Shown: one piece after another, positions 26,785-34,838 of the stretch
How positions within the stretch are numbered: position 1 is the first letter of the stretch
How the letters are laid out: the number at the start of each line of letters is the position of its first letter
Notes under the pieces: generated by a model
Seen by the model: only the letters and a program-made list of their open reading frames with translations
What the model was told of the DNA's origin: nothing
Databases searched by the model: none
Assembly (NCBI GenBank): GCA_015059335.1
Contig: SVAP01000002.1
Location: 102,323-166,322, forward strand
Direction: 5' to 3'
From: Bacillota bacterium
Lineage (GTDB): Bacteria > Bacillota_I > Bacilli_A > RF39 > UBA660
DNA: 64,000 bases
Translations under genes and position numbers: made by a program

Positions 26785-26815
26785 TCATTTAAATTATATA
26801 AAAAAAATATAATAA
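26785..26815 (-). promoter_or_regulatory. sigma-A promoter of the miniprotein gene
   Basis: Minus strand -35 TTGATT, 17-bp A/T spacer, -10 TATAAT, just upstream of the GAGGTG ribosome site. Positions are good to a few bases. Confidence 0.6.
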
Positions 26816-26866
26816 AATCAAGGAATATATAATTTATATATTAATATAATTAATTGGGTGAACTTT

Positions 26867-27496
26867 ATGAAGAAGATATTCAAATTAATTAATGCAGAAT
26901 TTAAAAAAAACAAAAAATTATATGTTTTTATTTCAATACTTTTAGTAATAGGATTTTTAGCAGGTACACTTTTCATAACTATATTAAGTAGTCAAGATAA
27001 AAAATTAATTGAAGAGACTATTTCTAATTTTTTCTTACAAATAAAAAATAATAATATAGACTTAATTTATACTTTTAGGACAAGTTTAACAACTAATCTA
27101 GTTTATGTATTATTAATGTTTTTTTTAGGAATATCTATAATCGGAATTCCAATTATTGTATTTTTAATTTTTATTAAAAGTTTTGTTTTAGGATTTTCAA
27201 TTGTTTCAATAATATTTAAATATAAATTGGGTGGAACATTACTTTCATTAGGATACATATTTCCACATCAAATTTTAAATTTAATTATTATAAGTTTTAT
27301 CGGTTTATATGCTTTGAAAGTATCTATCACACTAATTAAGTTAATATTTAGTAAGAAACAAGTTAATTTCAAATTGATTATTAAAAAATATTTTGTAGTA
27401 TTAATATTATGTGTAATTCTTTCTTTAATATCCTCAACATTAGAAACATTTTTATGTACTAATATAATTAAGCTATTTTCTTTTTTGATAAAATAG
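26867..27496 (+). CDS. spoIIM: stage II sporulation protein M-like membrane protein
   Basis: A 209-residue polytopic protein of the SpoIIM (DUF95) family. It has an N-terminal basic segment, a first helix with GFLAGTLF, then a helix containing LLMFFLGISIIGIPIIVFLIFIKSFVLGFSI, the most conserved SpoIIM stretch, followed by the YIFPHQILNLI loop and two to three more helices. In spore formers SpoIIM, SpoIID and SpoIIP drive engulfment. The start at 26867 follows GGGTGA. SpoIIM-like proteins also occur in non-sporulating bacteria, so the function is not certain. spoIIP and spoIID are not in the window. Confidence 0.85.
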   Translation: MKKIFKLINAEFKKNKKLYVFISILLVIGFLAGTLFITILSSQDKKLIEETISNFFLQIKNNNIDLIYTFRTSLTTNLVYVLLMFFLGISIIGIPIIVFLIFIKSFVLGFSIVSIIFKYKLGGTLLSLGYIFPHQILNLIIISFIGLYALKVSITLIKLIFSKKQVNFKLIIKKYFVVLILCVILSLISSTLETFLCTNIIKLFSFLIK

Positions 27497-27509
27497 CTTG
27501 ATTTTTATT
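27470..27509 (+). terminator. intrinsic terminator of spoIIM
   Basis: A 10-bp stem AAGCTATTTT / AAAATAGCTT with a 10-base loop, then GATTTTTATT. The spoIIM stop lies inside. Confidence 0.8.
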
Positions 27510-27542
27510 AAATATACATTATAATACTATTCGGTGACTTGT

Positions 27543-28598
27543 ATGTTAGAAACAAATTCTGATCAACTCAAAAGAGAATTATTAAAAGACTTTTATCGTC
27601 TTACAAAAATGATTGAAAAAGAAACATATGAAACAAAACTTTTAGATATTGTAACAAGTATTCAATTTATTGATGAAATGTTAAACAATTATTGTATGGT
27701 TTATAGTGATCAATATGATTTTAATAAAATTTATATAAAATATAATAAATATTTTAAAAGGGAAATACATAACGAATTACTAGAAGTTAAACACCGAATT
27801 AATCAGTTAAAAAATAATATAGATATTTATAAAACAATACATAATACAAGTAGAGAAGTTATTAAAAATTTTAAAATATTTAAAGATTCTGTTAATATTA
27901 CTCCTACAAATCTTACAAAAGAAGAATTTTATTCGATTTTATTTAGTTTACCGTATGATCAGTTTACTGATCATATAAAGAAGCAATTTACTTCAAAAAA
28001 AGTATATATTGATGTTGCTGATGATTATGATGAAATTTTTTCAAATGGAATGGAGTATTCATTAAAACCATTAAAAAAGCATTACCATGTTGTTGAAAGT
28101 AAAAATAAATATTCATATCTATCTATTTTTTCAGCGATACATGAATTATCGCATTCATATGTAAAAAACACTTATAACACTGATACTACTTTTAATATTT
28201 TTGGTGAAGTTGTTCCATATTTAAATGAATTTAAAACAATAGATTACCTTATTAATAATGACAAAGGAATAAATGACTCAATTATTAATTTTCAAGGAAT
28301 TATTATTAATTTAAAAAAATGTTATAATCATAAATTTAAATTAAGTAATTATAAAACATATAATTTACAACAATATAATATTGGGGAATTAGTTGCATTT
28401 AATTTTTATGAAATGTATAAAAGTGATGAGAACGCATACAAATACTATTTAGATTACTTTTGTAAAAATATTGATATAATAGAGCCGATTGAATTATTAA
28501 AAAAATCTAATATTTCATTAGACAGTTTAACAAGTGGAGATACATCAAAACGTTTAATAAAAAAATATATTGAAGATTATACAAAAATTAAGAGTTAA
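27543..28598 (+). CDS. putative zinc metallopeptidase of unrecognised family
   Basis: A 351-residue soluble protein I cannot name. The N-terminal half (1-150) is helical with coiled-coil character. A zincin-like site IHELSHSY (HExxH, His 200, Glu 201, His 204) is followed by FGEVVPYLNEF, where Glu 222 could be the third ligand, an arrangement reminiscent of M3/gluzincin peptidases. The C-terminal 120 residues are helical with many Tyr. No signal peptide, so probably cytosolic. The ATG at 27543 follows GGTGA; a terminator overlaps the end. It stands alone between spoIIM and mnmA. Confidence 0.65.
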   Translation: MLETNSDQLKRELLKDFYRLTKMIEKETYETKLLDIVTSIQFIDEMLNNYCMVYSDQYDFNKIYIKYNKYFKREIHNELLEVKHRINQLKNNIDIYKTIHNTSREVIKNFKIFKDSVNITPTNLTKEEFYSILFSLPYDQFTDHIKKQFTSKKVYIDVADDYDEIFSNGMEYSLKPLKKHYHVVESKNKYSYLSIFSAIHELSHSYVKNTYNTDTTFNIFGEVVPYLNEFKTIDYLINNDKGINDSIINFQGIIINLKKCYNHKFKLSNYKTYNLQQYNIGELVAFNFYEMYKSDENAYKYYLDYFCKNIDIIEPIELLKKSNISLDSLTSGDTSKRLIKKYIEDYTKIKS

Positions 28599-28617
28599 TT
28601 TTAACTCTTTTATTTTA
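28590..28617 (+). terminator. intrinsic terminator of the HExxH gene
   Basis: A 9-bp stem AAGAGTTAA / TTAACTCTT with a 2-base centre, then TTATTTT; the stop codon is inside. Confidence 0.75.
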
Positions 28618-28659
28618 AATAAATGAAAAATAATATATAATAGTTATGTGGTGATTAAT

Positions 28660-29769
28660 ATGAGTAAAAAAGTTATAGTTGGTATGAGTGGGGGAGTAGA
28701 TTCTTCAGTTGCAGCTATTTTATTAAAAAAACAAGGATATGAAGTAGAAGGACTATTCATGAGAAATTGGGATAGCATGGTTAATAACGATATACTTGGT
28801 AATCCTGATTTGAATAATAATATATGTCCGCAAGAACAAGATTACAACGATGCGTTAAAGGTATGCGAAAAATTAGATATTCCATTACACAGAGTTGATT
28901 TTGTAAAAGAATATTGGGATTATGTATTTACCTACTTTTTGGATGAATTAAAACGTGGTAGAACACCAAATCCTGATATTATGTGTAATAAATTTATTAA
29001 GTTTGATTTATTTATTAAAGAAGCAAAAAGATTAGGCGCAGATTTTATAGCTACTGGACACTACGCTAGACTTAAAAATGGACATCTAATGCGAGGAATT
29101 GATAATAATAAAGATCAAACATACTTTTTATGTCAATTAAGCAATGAACAGCTTAAAAACGTGTTATTTCCAGTTGGTGATTTAGTTAAAAGTGAGGTAA
29201 GAGAGTTAGCGACTGAATATGACTTAATTACCGCTGATAAAAAAGACTCAACAGGAATATGTTTTATTGGTGAAAGAAATTTCAATAGTTTTTTAAAAAA
29301 CTATTTGCCAAATCAAAAAGGAAAAATTGTTAATATTGAAACAAATGAAGAAATAGGTGAGCATGTTGGACTTATGTATTATACATTAGGTCAACGTAAA
29401 GGAGTAGGAATATCTGGTAATAAAGAGAAATTATTTGTTGTTGGTAAAGATTTAGAAAAAAATATATTATATGTGGCTTTTGGTGATGATAGTGAATACT
29501 TGTATTCTGATGAATGTATTGTTGAAGATATGAATTTTATTAGTGATCAAAGGCCAACATTCTGTACAGCAAAATTTAGATATAGACAAAAAGATATTCC
29601 AGTTGTTATTGAATATATTGATGAAACTCATATTAAAGTAAAATACCCTTCTAAAGTAAGAGCTGTAACACCAGGACAAGCATGTGTATTATATTTCGGT
29701 GAAGAATGTCTTGGTGGGGGAATTATAAAGGAAATAAGAAAAGATAATCAAAAATTATGGTACATATAG
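28660..29769 (+). CDS. mnmA: tRNA-specific 2-thiouridylase MnmA
   Basis: MnmA adds the s2 group to U34 of Lys, Glu and Gln tRNAs, with sulfur passed from a cysteine desulfurase. The 369-residue protein has the PP-loop GMSGGVDSSVAA, GLFMRNW, the GRTPNPDIMCNKFIKF catalytic-Cys motif and the second Cys in DSTGICFIGERNF. The C-terminal beta domain ends in PGQACVLYFGEECLGGG. The ATG at 28660 follows GTGGTGATT; 4 earlier codons in frame overlap the ribosome site and are excluded. Confidence 0.97.
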   Translation: MSKKVIVGMSGGVDSSVAAILLKKQGYEVEGLFMRNWDSMVNNDILGNPDLNNNICPQEQDYNDALKVCEKLDIPLHRVDFVKEYWDYVFTYFLDELKRGRTPNPDIMCNKFIKFDLFIKEAKRLGADFIATGHYARLKNGHLMRGIDNNKDQTYFLCQLSNEQLKNVLFPVGDLVKSEVRELATEYDLITADKKDSTGICFIGERNFNSFLKNYLPNQKGKIVNIETNEEIGEHVGLMYYTLGQRKGVGISGNKEKLFVVGKDLEKNILYVAFGDDSEYLYSDECIVEDMNFISDQRPTFCTAKFRYRQKDIPVVIEYIDETHIKVKYPSKVRAVTPGQACVLYFGEECLGGGIIKEIRKDNQKLWYI

Positions 29770-29794
29770 TAAATCAAATGTAAATATATAGTAC

Positions 29795-29822
29795 TTGACA
29801 ATATTTTATATAGTGGTAAAAT
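29795..29822 (+). promoter_or_regulatory. sigma-A promoter of the HTH gene at 29851
   Basis: -35 TTGACA (29795-29800), 16-bp spacer, -10 TAAAAT (29817-29822). Confidence 0.7.
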
Positions 29823-29850
29823 TAATATATAGGATACGGAGGTTTTTTCC

Positions 29851-30621
29851 ATGGACAAATTAAATGATTTATTACAGGAATTGGAAATATCAAAAGTAAG
29901 GCTAGCTAAATTTTTAGGTGTTTCTAGACAAATGGTTTATAATTATTTAGATAGTGAAAATTTAGAAAAAATGCCTAATGACAAAAAATTGAAATTATTT
30001 AATTTATTAGAAATTGAGTCTCTCGAGGACATTAAAAATATTAAAGTTGATTCTGACTATTCGATGAATGTTGAAATGAGATTAAATCAAGGAGTAAAAA
30101 AGAGTTCAAATGAAGAAACTACTGTTGATTTAAAAGGATTATCAAAAAGCGATGCTGAAACTTTAAATAATATTTTTACATATATTAAAGACAAATTGAT
30201 AGAAGATAAGACTGATACTTCTTCAAATATTTTTAAATATTTACACCATTTTTTACAGTCAATTGATAATGTTAAAGAATTAAAATATATTCTTGGATAT
30301 GTTTCAAAGTCAACAGGATTTACTGATCCAAATACATTTGTATTTAATGAAGATCAACAATTTTTATTTGAAAGTATTATGTATTCAGCGATGACATTAT
30401 ATAATAATGGGGGAGCATCAAGAAGTAAAATTGCTGAATCCCATAGAAGATGGGAAGCAGAAATTGAACAAAAAAACGAAGAAAAATTAAGTAGAACCCA
30501 ACAATTAAATACAGCTAAGGTTCAAGCATTAAGAGAACTTGGTTATACTGAAATAAATGAAACAAACGCTGCTGAAGTGTTAGAAAAAATTGCTGAAATA
30601 CAATCACGTTCAGTTGTATAA
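29851..30621 (+). CDS. HTH-domain protein of unknown function
   Basis: A 256-residue cytosolic protein with an N-terminal XRE-like helix-turn-helix (residues 6-37: LEISKVRLAKFLGVSRQMVYNYLD). The remaining 200 residues are unrecognised: an acidic helical middle with Asn/Asp-rich stretches and a C-terminal charged coiled coil (about 200-250). No sensor domain, membrane segment or metal motif is seen. It has a consensus promoter, a strong GGAGG ribosome site and a terminator, so it is monocistronic and probably well expressed. A transcription or nucleoid-binding role is inferred only from the HTH. Confidence 0.75.
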   Translation: MDKLNDLLQELEISKVRLAKFLGVSRQMVYNYLDSENLEKMPNDKKLKLFNLLEIESLEDIKNIKVDSDYSMNVEMRLNQGVKKSSNEETTVDLKGLSKSDAETLNNIFTYIKDKLIEDKTDTSSNIFKYLHHFLQSIDNVKELKYILGYVSKSTGFTDPNTFVFNEDQQFLFESIMYSAMTLYNNGGASRSKIAESHRRWEAEIEQKNEEKLSRTQQLNTAKVQALRELGYTEINETNAAEVLEKIAEIQSRSVV

Positions 30622-30623
30622 TT

Positions 30624-30653
30624 AAAAAGACAAATAATATTTGTCTTTTTTTA
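30624..30653 (+). terminator. intrinsic terminator of the HTH gene at 29851
   Basis: An 11-bp stem AAAAGACAAAT / ATTTGTCTTTT with loop AAT and trailing T-run. Confidence 0.88.
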
Positions 30654-30975
30654 ATACACTCCCCCTATTCGTTTAAAAACTTAGAAATAGGGGAGATATA
30701 CATATATATAAATATACAAACTTTATTCTTCATTATATCTATTTATTAAACATAATTATTTAAATATATTTTTCCTAATTAATTAATAGAGTAACATAAC
30801 ATAATATTTTGATCTTGTAGGTAATATTAATTATAAATATTATATAAATATAAAATATATTATTATATATAACTAAAATAGTTATCAAACATAATAACTA
30901 TTTATTTGAGATTGATAACTATTCATATTATTTAAAGTAATGTATAACTTCCTATAATTTGTCTTATGTTAACTT
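30654..30975. other. AT-rich intergenic region with two hairpins, no gene found
   Basis: No reading frame with a ribosome site is visible on either strand. Two structures are present: CTCCCC(C)TATT / AATAGGGGAG at 30659-30695 with one bulged C, and a 12-bp inverted repeat AATAGTTATCAA / TTGATAACTATT at 30877-30923. A third copy of the TAACTAT core lies in the loop of the second. On the minus strand the second is followed by a T-rich run and could terminate murF. Confidence 0.45.
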
Positions 30976-32316
30976 CTATTTATCGTTATCAGAAAGCTTT
31001 AGTAATAACTCATCTACAATTTTTTCTAACCCAATTCCCCTTGATGCTTTAAAATATACTATATTTTTCTTCTTATTATTCATTTGATTAATTATGTCAT
31101 TAATTATATTGGAATTATTATCTGATAATTTAAATTGTTTTTTTATAATATTACTGTTTGATACTTCATCTAAAACATATTTAACATCATTTCCTGATAC
31201 ATATAATACATCAATATTATTTTTATTAATTAATTTTCCTATTTCTTTATGATAATATGGTGACCACTCCCCTAGTTCCAACATGTCTCCAAGATAGAGT
31301 AGTAAGTGATAATTTTTTTTACCATAATTTTTAATTATATTTTCGATTCCAGATTTCATTGAATCATAATTAGCATTATAGCAATCATTAATTATAATAT
31401 TATTTTTAATTTTTATTTTTTCCATTCTCATTTTAGGTGTTTTGTGTAATTTTAAATATTTTTTAAATTTATTAAGTTTAATATTAAAAACTTTACTGAT
31501 TTCATATGCTAATGCGATATTAATAGGGTACTCCCCTACTTTATTAAATTTCTTAATAGAGTCGGTAAGTCCATATTTAAATGTGGTGTAATTGCTACTT
31601 AATCCTACTCCATTTAAATATTCATCATCATTATTAATAAATAATAAGCCGTTTTCTTTTAATCCTGACGTTATTTCCATCTTTGCTTTTAATATATTAT
31701 CTTTTGAACCTAGGATACCAATATGTGCAGTACCTATATTTGTTATTATCGCAATATCTGGTTCGGCAATATTACTTAACTTTTCAATTTCGCCAAAGTG
31801 GTTCATTCCCATTTCTAAAATACATATATCATGTTTATTAAGTTTTAAGAGTGTTAAGGGTAATCCTATATGATTATTTAAATTTCCTTCGGTTTTTAAT
31901 ACATTGTAATCATATTTTAAAGTGTCATATATTAAATCTTTAGTACTTGTTTTTCCGTTGCTGCCAGTAATTGCAATAACTTTGGTATCTTTATTTTTAA
32001 TTCTATTATAATGTGCAAGTTCTTGTAATGCTTGTAATGTATCCCCTACTTCTATTGCGCTAATATTATTATCAAAGCAGGTTTTAATTAATTTATCCAT
32101 TTGAGTATGATTTGAGGCGATTAATACTGCGTTACAATCATTTTTAATTGCGTCTAGTATAAATTCATGCCCATCATGTTTTTCGCCTAAAATCGGGATA
32201 AAAAGCGCGTTATTTTTAATATCGTTACTGTTTATTGAAATAGTATCAATATTCTTCTTATTATTATATAAAATAGTACCGTTAATTGCGTTATTTATTT
32301 CTTCTATAGAAAACAT
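30976..32316 (-). CDS. murF: UDP-N-acetylmuramoyl-tripeptide-D-alanyl-D-alanine ligase
   Basis: MurF adds D-Ala-D-Ala to the UDP-MurNAc tripeptide, the last cytosolic step of peptidoglycan precursor synthesis. The 446-residue protein has the N-terminal uridine domain, the ATP loop ITGSNGKTSTKDL, LKTEGNLNNHIGLPLTLL, ILEMGMNHFGEIEKL, TNIGTAHIG and the C-terminal DCYNANYDSM and GDMLELGEWS. Length is normal. It lies one base after ddl, which makes its D-Ala-D-Ala substrate, so the two form an operon. Ribosome site GGTGATT within the end of ddl. Confidence 0.97.
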   Translation of the reverse strand: MFSIEEINNAINGTILYNNKKNIDTISINSNDIKNNALFIPILGEKHDGHEFILDAIKNDCNAVLIASNHTQMDKLIKTCFDNNISAIEVGDTLQALQELAHYNRIKNKDTKVIAITGSNGKTSTKDLIYDTLKYDYNVLKTEGNLNNHIGLPLTLLKLNKHDICILEMGMNHFGEIEKLSNIAEPDIAIITNIGTAHIGILGSKDNILKAKMEITSGLKENGLLFINNDDEYLNGVGLSSNYTTFKYGLTDSIKKFNKVGEYPINIALAYEISKVFNIKLNKFKKYLKLHKTPKMRMEKIKIKNNIIINDCYNANYDSMKSGIENIIKNYGKKNYHLLLYLGDMLELGEWSPYYHKEIGKLINKNNIDVLYVSGNDVKYVLDEVSNSNIIKKQFKLSDNNSNIINDIINQMNNKKKNIVYFKASRGIGLEKIVDELLLKLSDNDK

Positions 32317-32317
32317 A

Positions 32318-33319
32318 TTAAATCACCTTCTTTTCGTATTTTAATCTTCCCAAATCTATTAATTTATCTATTAATGTTTCATATTTAATACCCACATTTT
32401 CAAATAATAATGGATACATGCTAATGTTTGTGAAACCAGGCATCGTATTTATTTCATTAAGATATATTTCATTGCTATCATTTTTTAAAAAGAAATCTAT
32501 ACGTGATAATCCACTACATTCTAATGCTTTATACGCTTGTTTCGCAATTTCTTTTATTTTTGTTTTTATTTCGGAATTAATGATAGCAGGAATTTTAACA
32601 ATTGAATCCTTTGAATTATATTTTGCATCATAACTATAAAAATCATCAGCAGGTAATATTTCTCCAACGTTACTTACTATTATATCATTATTTCCTAAAA
32701 TTCCAACTTCTAATTCTCTACCATATATACATTCTTCAATAATTATTTTTTCATCATAATTAAACGCACCATTTATATTTTCTAATAATTCATGTTCATG
32801 GTAAACTTTATTAATACCTACACTACTTCCTGCATTTGCAGGTTTTATAAAACAAGGATATTTGATTTCTTCTTTAATTATAGCTTTAATACGGTCTATA
32901 TTATAATCATTTTTATTAACGATAATATATTTTGCTTGTTTAATTCCAATGTTATCTAATACTATCTTTGTAAATGCTTTATCCATACATAACGCACTAC
33001 TAATTAAATTACATCCTACGTACGGAACATTAATCATATCAAAATATCCTTGTATTTTCCCATCTTCACCATTGTTACCATGTAGAATAGGAAATACGCA
33101 ATAACAATCTTTAAATATGCTATTATCAACTATTGATTTTCTATCGTCAAGCTTATTTATATTCTTGCATAAACTCCATTCCCCGTTTTTAGTTATATAT
33201 ATAAGTGTTATATCATATTTATTTTTATTAATATATTTTAAAATACTTTTAGCAGATTTAATTGAAATATCATGTTCGTAGCTTTTACCACCAAAAATTA
33301 ATATAATTTTCTTTTTCAT
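32318..33319 (-). CDS. ddl: D-alanine-D-alanine ligase
   Basis: An ATP-grasp enzyme that makes D-Ala-D-Ala. The 333-residue protein shows IILIFGGKSYEHDISIKSA at the start, PILHGNNGEDGKIQGYFD, KPANAGSSVGI, IIEECIYGRELEVGILG, and the C-terminal LSRIDFFLKND..IYLNEINTMPGFT with the metal-binding Asn-Glu. It heads a ddl-murF pair. The YDAKY omega-loop motif (FYSYDAKYNS) is of the D-Ala-D-Ala type, not the vancomycin-resistant D-Lac type. Confidence 0.97.
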   Translation of the reverse strand: MKKKIILIFGGKSYEHDISIKSAKSILKYINKNKYDITLIYITKNGEWSLCKNINKLDDRKSIVDNSIFKDCYCVFPILHGNNGEDGKIQGYFDMINVPYVGCNLISSALCMDKAFTKIVLDNIGIKQAKYIIVNKNDYNIDRIKAIIKEEIKYPCFIKPANAGSSVGINKVYHEHELLENINGAFNYDEKIIIEECIYGRELEVGILGNNDIIVSNVGEILPADDFYSYDAKYNSKDSIVKIPAIINSEIKTKIKEIAKQAYKALECSGLSRIDFFLKNDSNEIYLNEINTMPGFTNISMYPLLFENVGIKYETLIDKLIDLGRLKYEKKVI

Positions 33320-33370
33320 AAAAAAACCAACCCCTATATTAGTATATGTAATATAGCCTAGTTGGTTTAT
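33318..33370 (-). terminator. intrinsic terminator of the surface-protein gene
   Basis: On the minus strand, an interrupted stem AACCAAC / GTTGGTT with inner CTATATT / AATATAG, followed by seven T just ahead of ddl. Confidence 0.75.
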
Positions 33371-33376
33371 TATTTA

Positions 33377-34795
33377 TTATTGAATAATGTAAGCAGTTGA
33401 TTTAGTTAATCCATCTCCATCACTTACATTAACATCTGACTTTAAGTTAATAACAGCACGTATTTTTCCCATATTATTTGCATTTGCAGTTTGATAATCA
33501 ATTAAATTACTATCTCCAGAATGAAATCTGAAAATCGATGTATTTGATTGTGCGGTCATTGTCCAAAAATCAACTCCATTATTTAAATACGTGGTATTAT
33601 CTTGGACAGTAGACATATATCCACCTGCATACACTAATTCGTCCGCAGTAATTAATCCAACTTTTTTATTAACCATTATAGAATTTTCAGAACATACAAA
33701 TGTAGGTGTTGGTGTATTATTTAATAATCTTTCTCCTATATTAGTGTCTATATCATTACAAAATGTACTAGTAACTACTTTATTATCTATTTCTGCATTA
33801 TTTCCAATATTTGAATTATACCATGATTCTACGCCACTTTTAACCTCACTATCGGTATTATTGTTATTTACATAGTTTGAGGTGTTCAAAGAATTCCATA
33901 TTACATAATCAGATATAGGATTTTCAGTTATTAATTTAATTGTTCTATCTTCGTTAATTCTAACTACTCTCCATATTATTGGTTCATCAACTGTATTTCC
34001 ACCATCAACTGTTTTATATGTTCCAAAGCTAACATAATTATTCATGTTATATGAGTCATTTGAAGTACTTCCTCTAAAATAATAAGTTGGGACACCATTT
34101 ATACTTTTAGTAATATCTCCTTGTTGTACATATAGTCCTCTATCAGTTGATGTGCTTGAATAAGTTGGTTTCGTAGTTATTACATTAGCATAATTTGAAC
34201 CTAATATTTTACATGCTAAAGTGTTTTCGTTTCCAACCTCGCATGGTTCTATTACTTCTTCGATTGAGCCTAGTTGATTTCTATCACTATTTAATACGAT
34301 TTCATTTCTTATAAAACCACTTTGTACACCTAGTGTTACTGTTACATCGGATGTCGAAGTATTATTTATGCCAATTCTAATTGTCTTTTTTGAATTGTTA
34401 TTTCCGACAGAATTTAGTGTGGATGATTCTAAGTTAAGTGATGTATTTGTAACACCAACGGTTACTCCATCATTAGTTTCAGATATTGTATAATACAATT
34501 TATATTTTGCATCTATATTCGAAATATTTGAAACTGTCAAATCTATAAAACTTTTTTCTCCCGCTAAGACTACTATATTTTTTGTTAAACTTTCTGCAGG
34601 AGATGTACTAGTAGATAATGTTAAGTTTATATCTGGTACAACTATTGATGCAACAGATGATTTTTCATAACTATTTTCAAAAATAGCAAAAGAAGTGTAT
34701 ATTGATATGAACAATAATGAGAGAACAATGAAAAATAACATTAGTATTTCTCTGATAAAGTGTTTTTTAAAAAGTATCTCTTTTATTGTTACCAT
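33377..34795 (-). CDS. exported surface protein of unknown function
   Basis: A 472-residue protein with an N-terminal signal/anchor helix (about residues 13-35). A beta-sandwich-like Ser/Thr/Asn-rich region follows (40-180), then a C-terminal domain (about 200-472) with IIWRVVRINEDRTIKLI, DEPIIW, and the terminal DGDGLTKSTAYII. That tail pattern recurs in large surface proteins of gut Firmicutes as I remember them; the function is not known to me. Two cysteine pairs could form disulfides. It has a GAGGTG ribosome site and its own terminator, so is monocistronic. Confidence 0.75.
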   Translation of the reverse strand: MVTIKEILFKKHFIREILMLFFIVLSLLFISIYTSFAIFENSYEKSSVASIVVPDINLTLSTSTSPAESLTKNIVVLAGEKSFIDLTVSNISNIDAKYKLYYTISETNDGVTVGVTNTSLNLESSTLNSVGNNNSKKTIRIGINNTSTSDVTVTLGVQSGFIRNEIVLNSDRNQLGSIEEVIEPCEVGNENTLACKILGSNYANVITTKPTYSSTSTDRGLYVQQGDITKSINGVPTYYFRGSTSNDSYNMNNYVSFGTYKTVDGGNTVDEPIIWRVVRINEDRTIKLITENPISDYVIWNSLNTSNYVNNNNTDSEVKSGVESWYNSNIGNNAEIDNKVVTSTFCNDIDTNIGERLLNNTPTPTFVCSENSIMVNKKVGLITADELVYAGGYMSTVQDNTTYLNNGVDFWTMTAQSNTSIFRFHSGDSNLIDYQTANANNMGKIRAVINLKSDVNVSDGDGLTKSTAYIIQ

Positions 34796-34838
34796 CTTAA
34801 CACCTCTTTTCTACTATGTACATACATTATAAATTATA

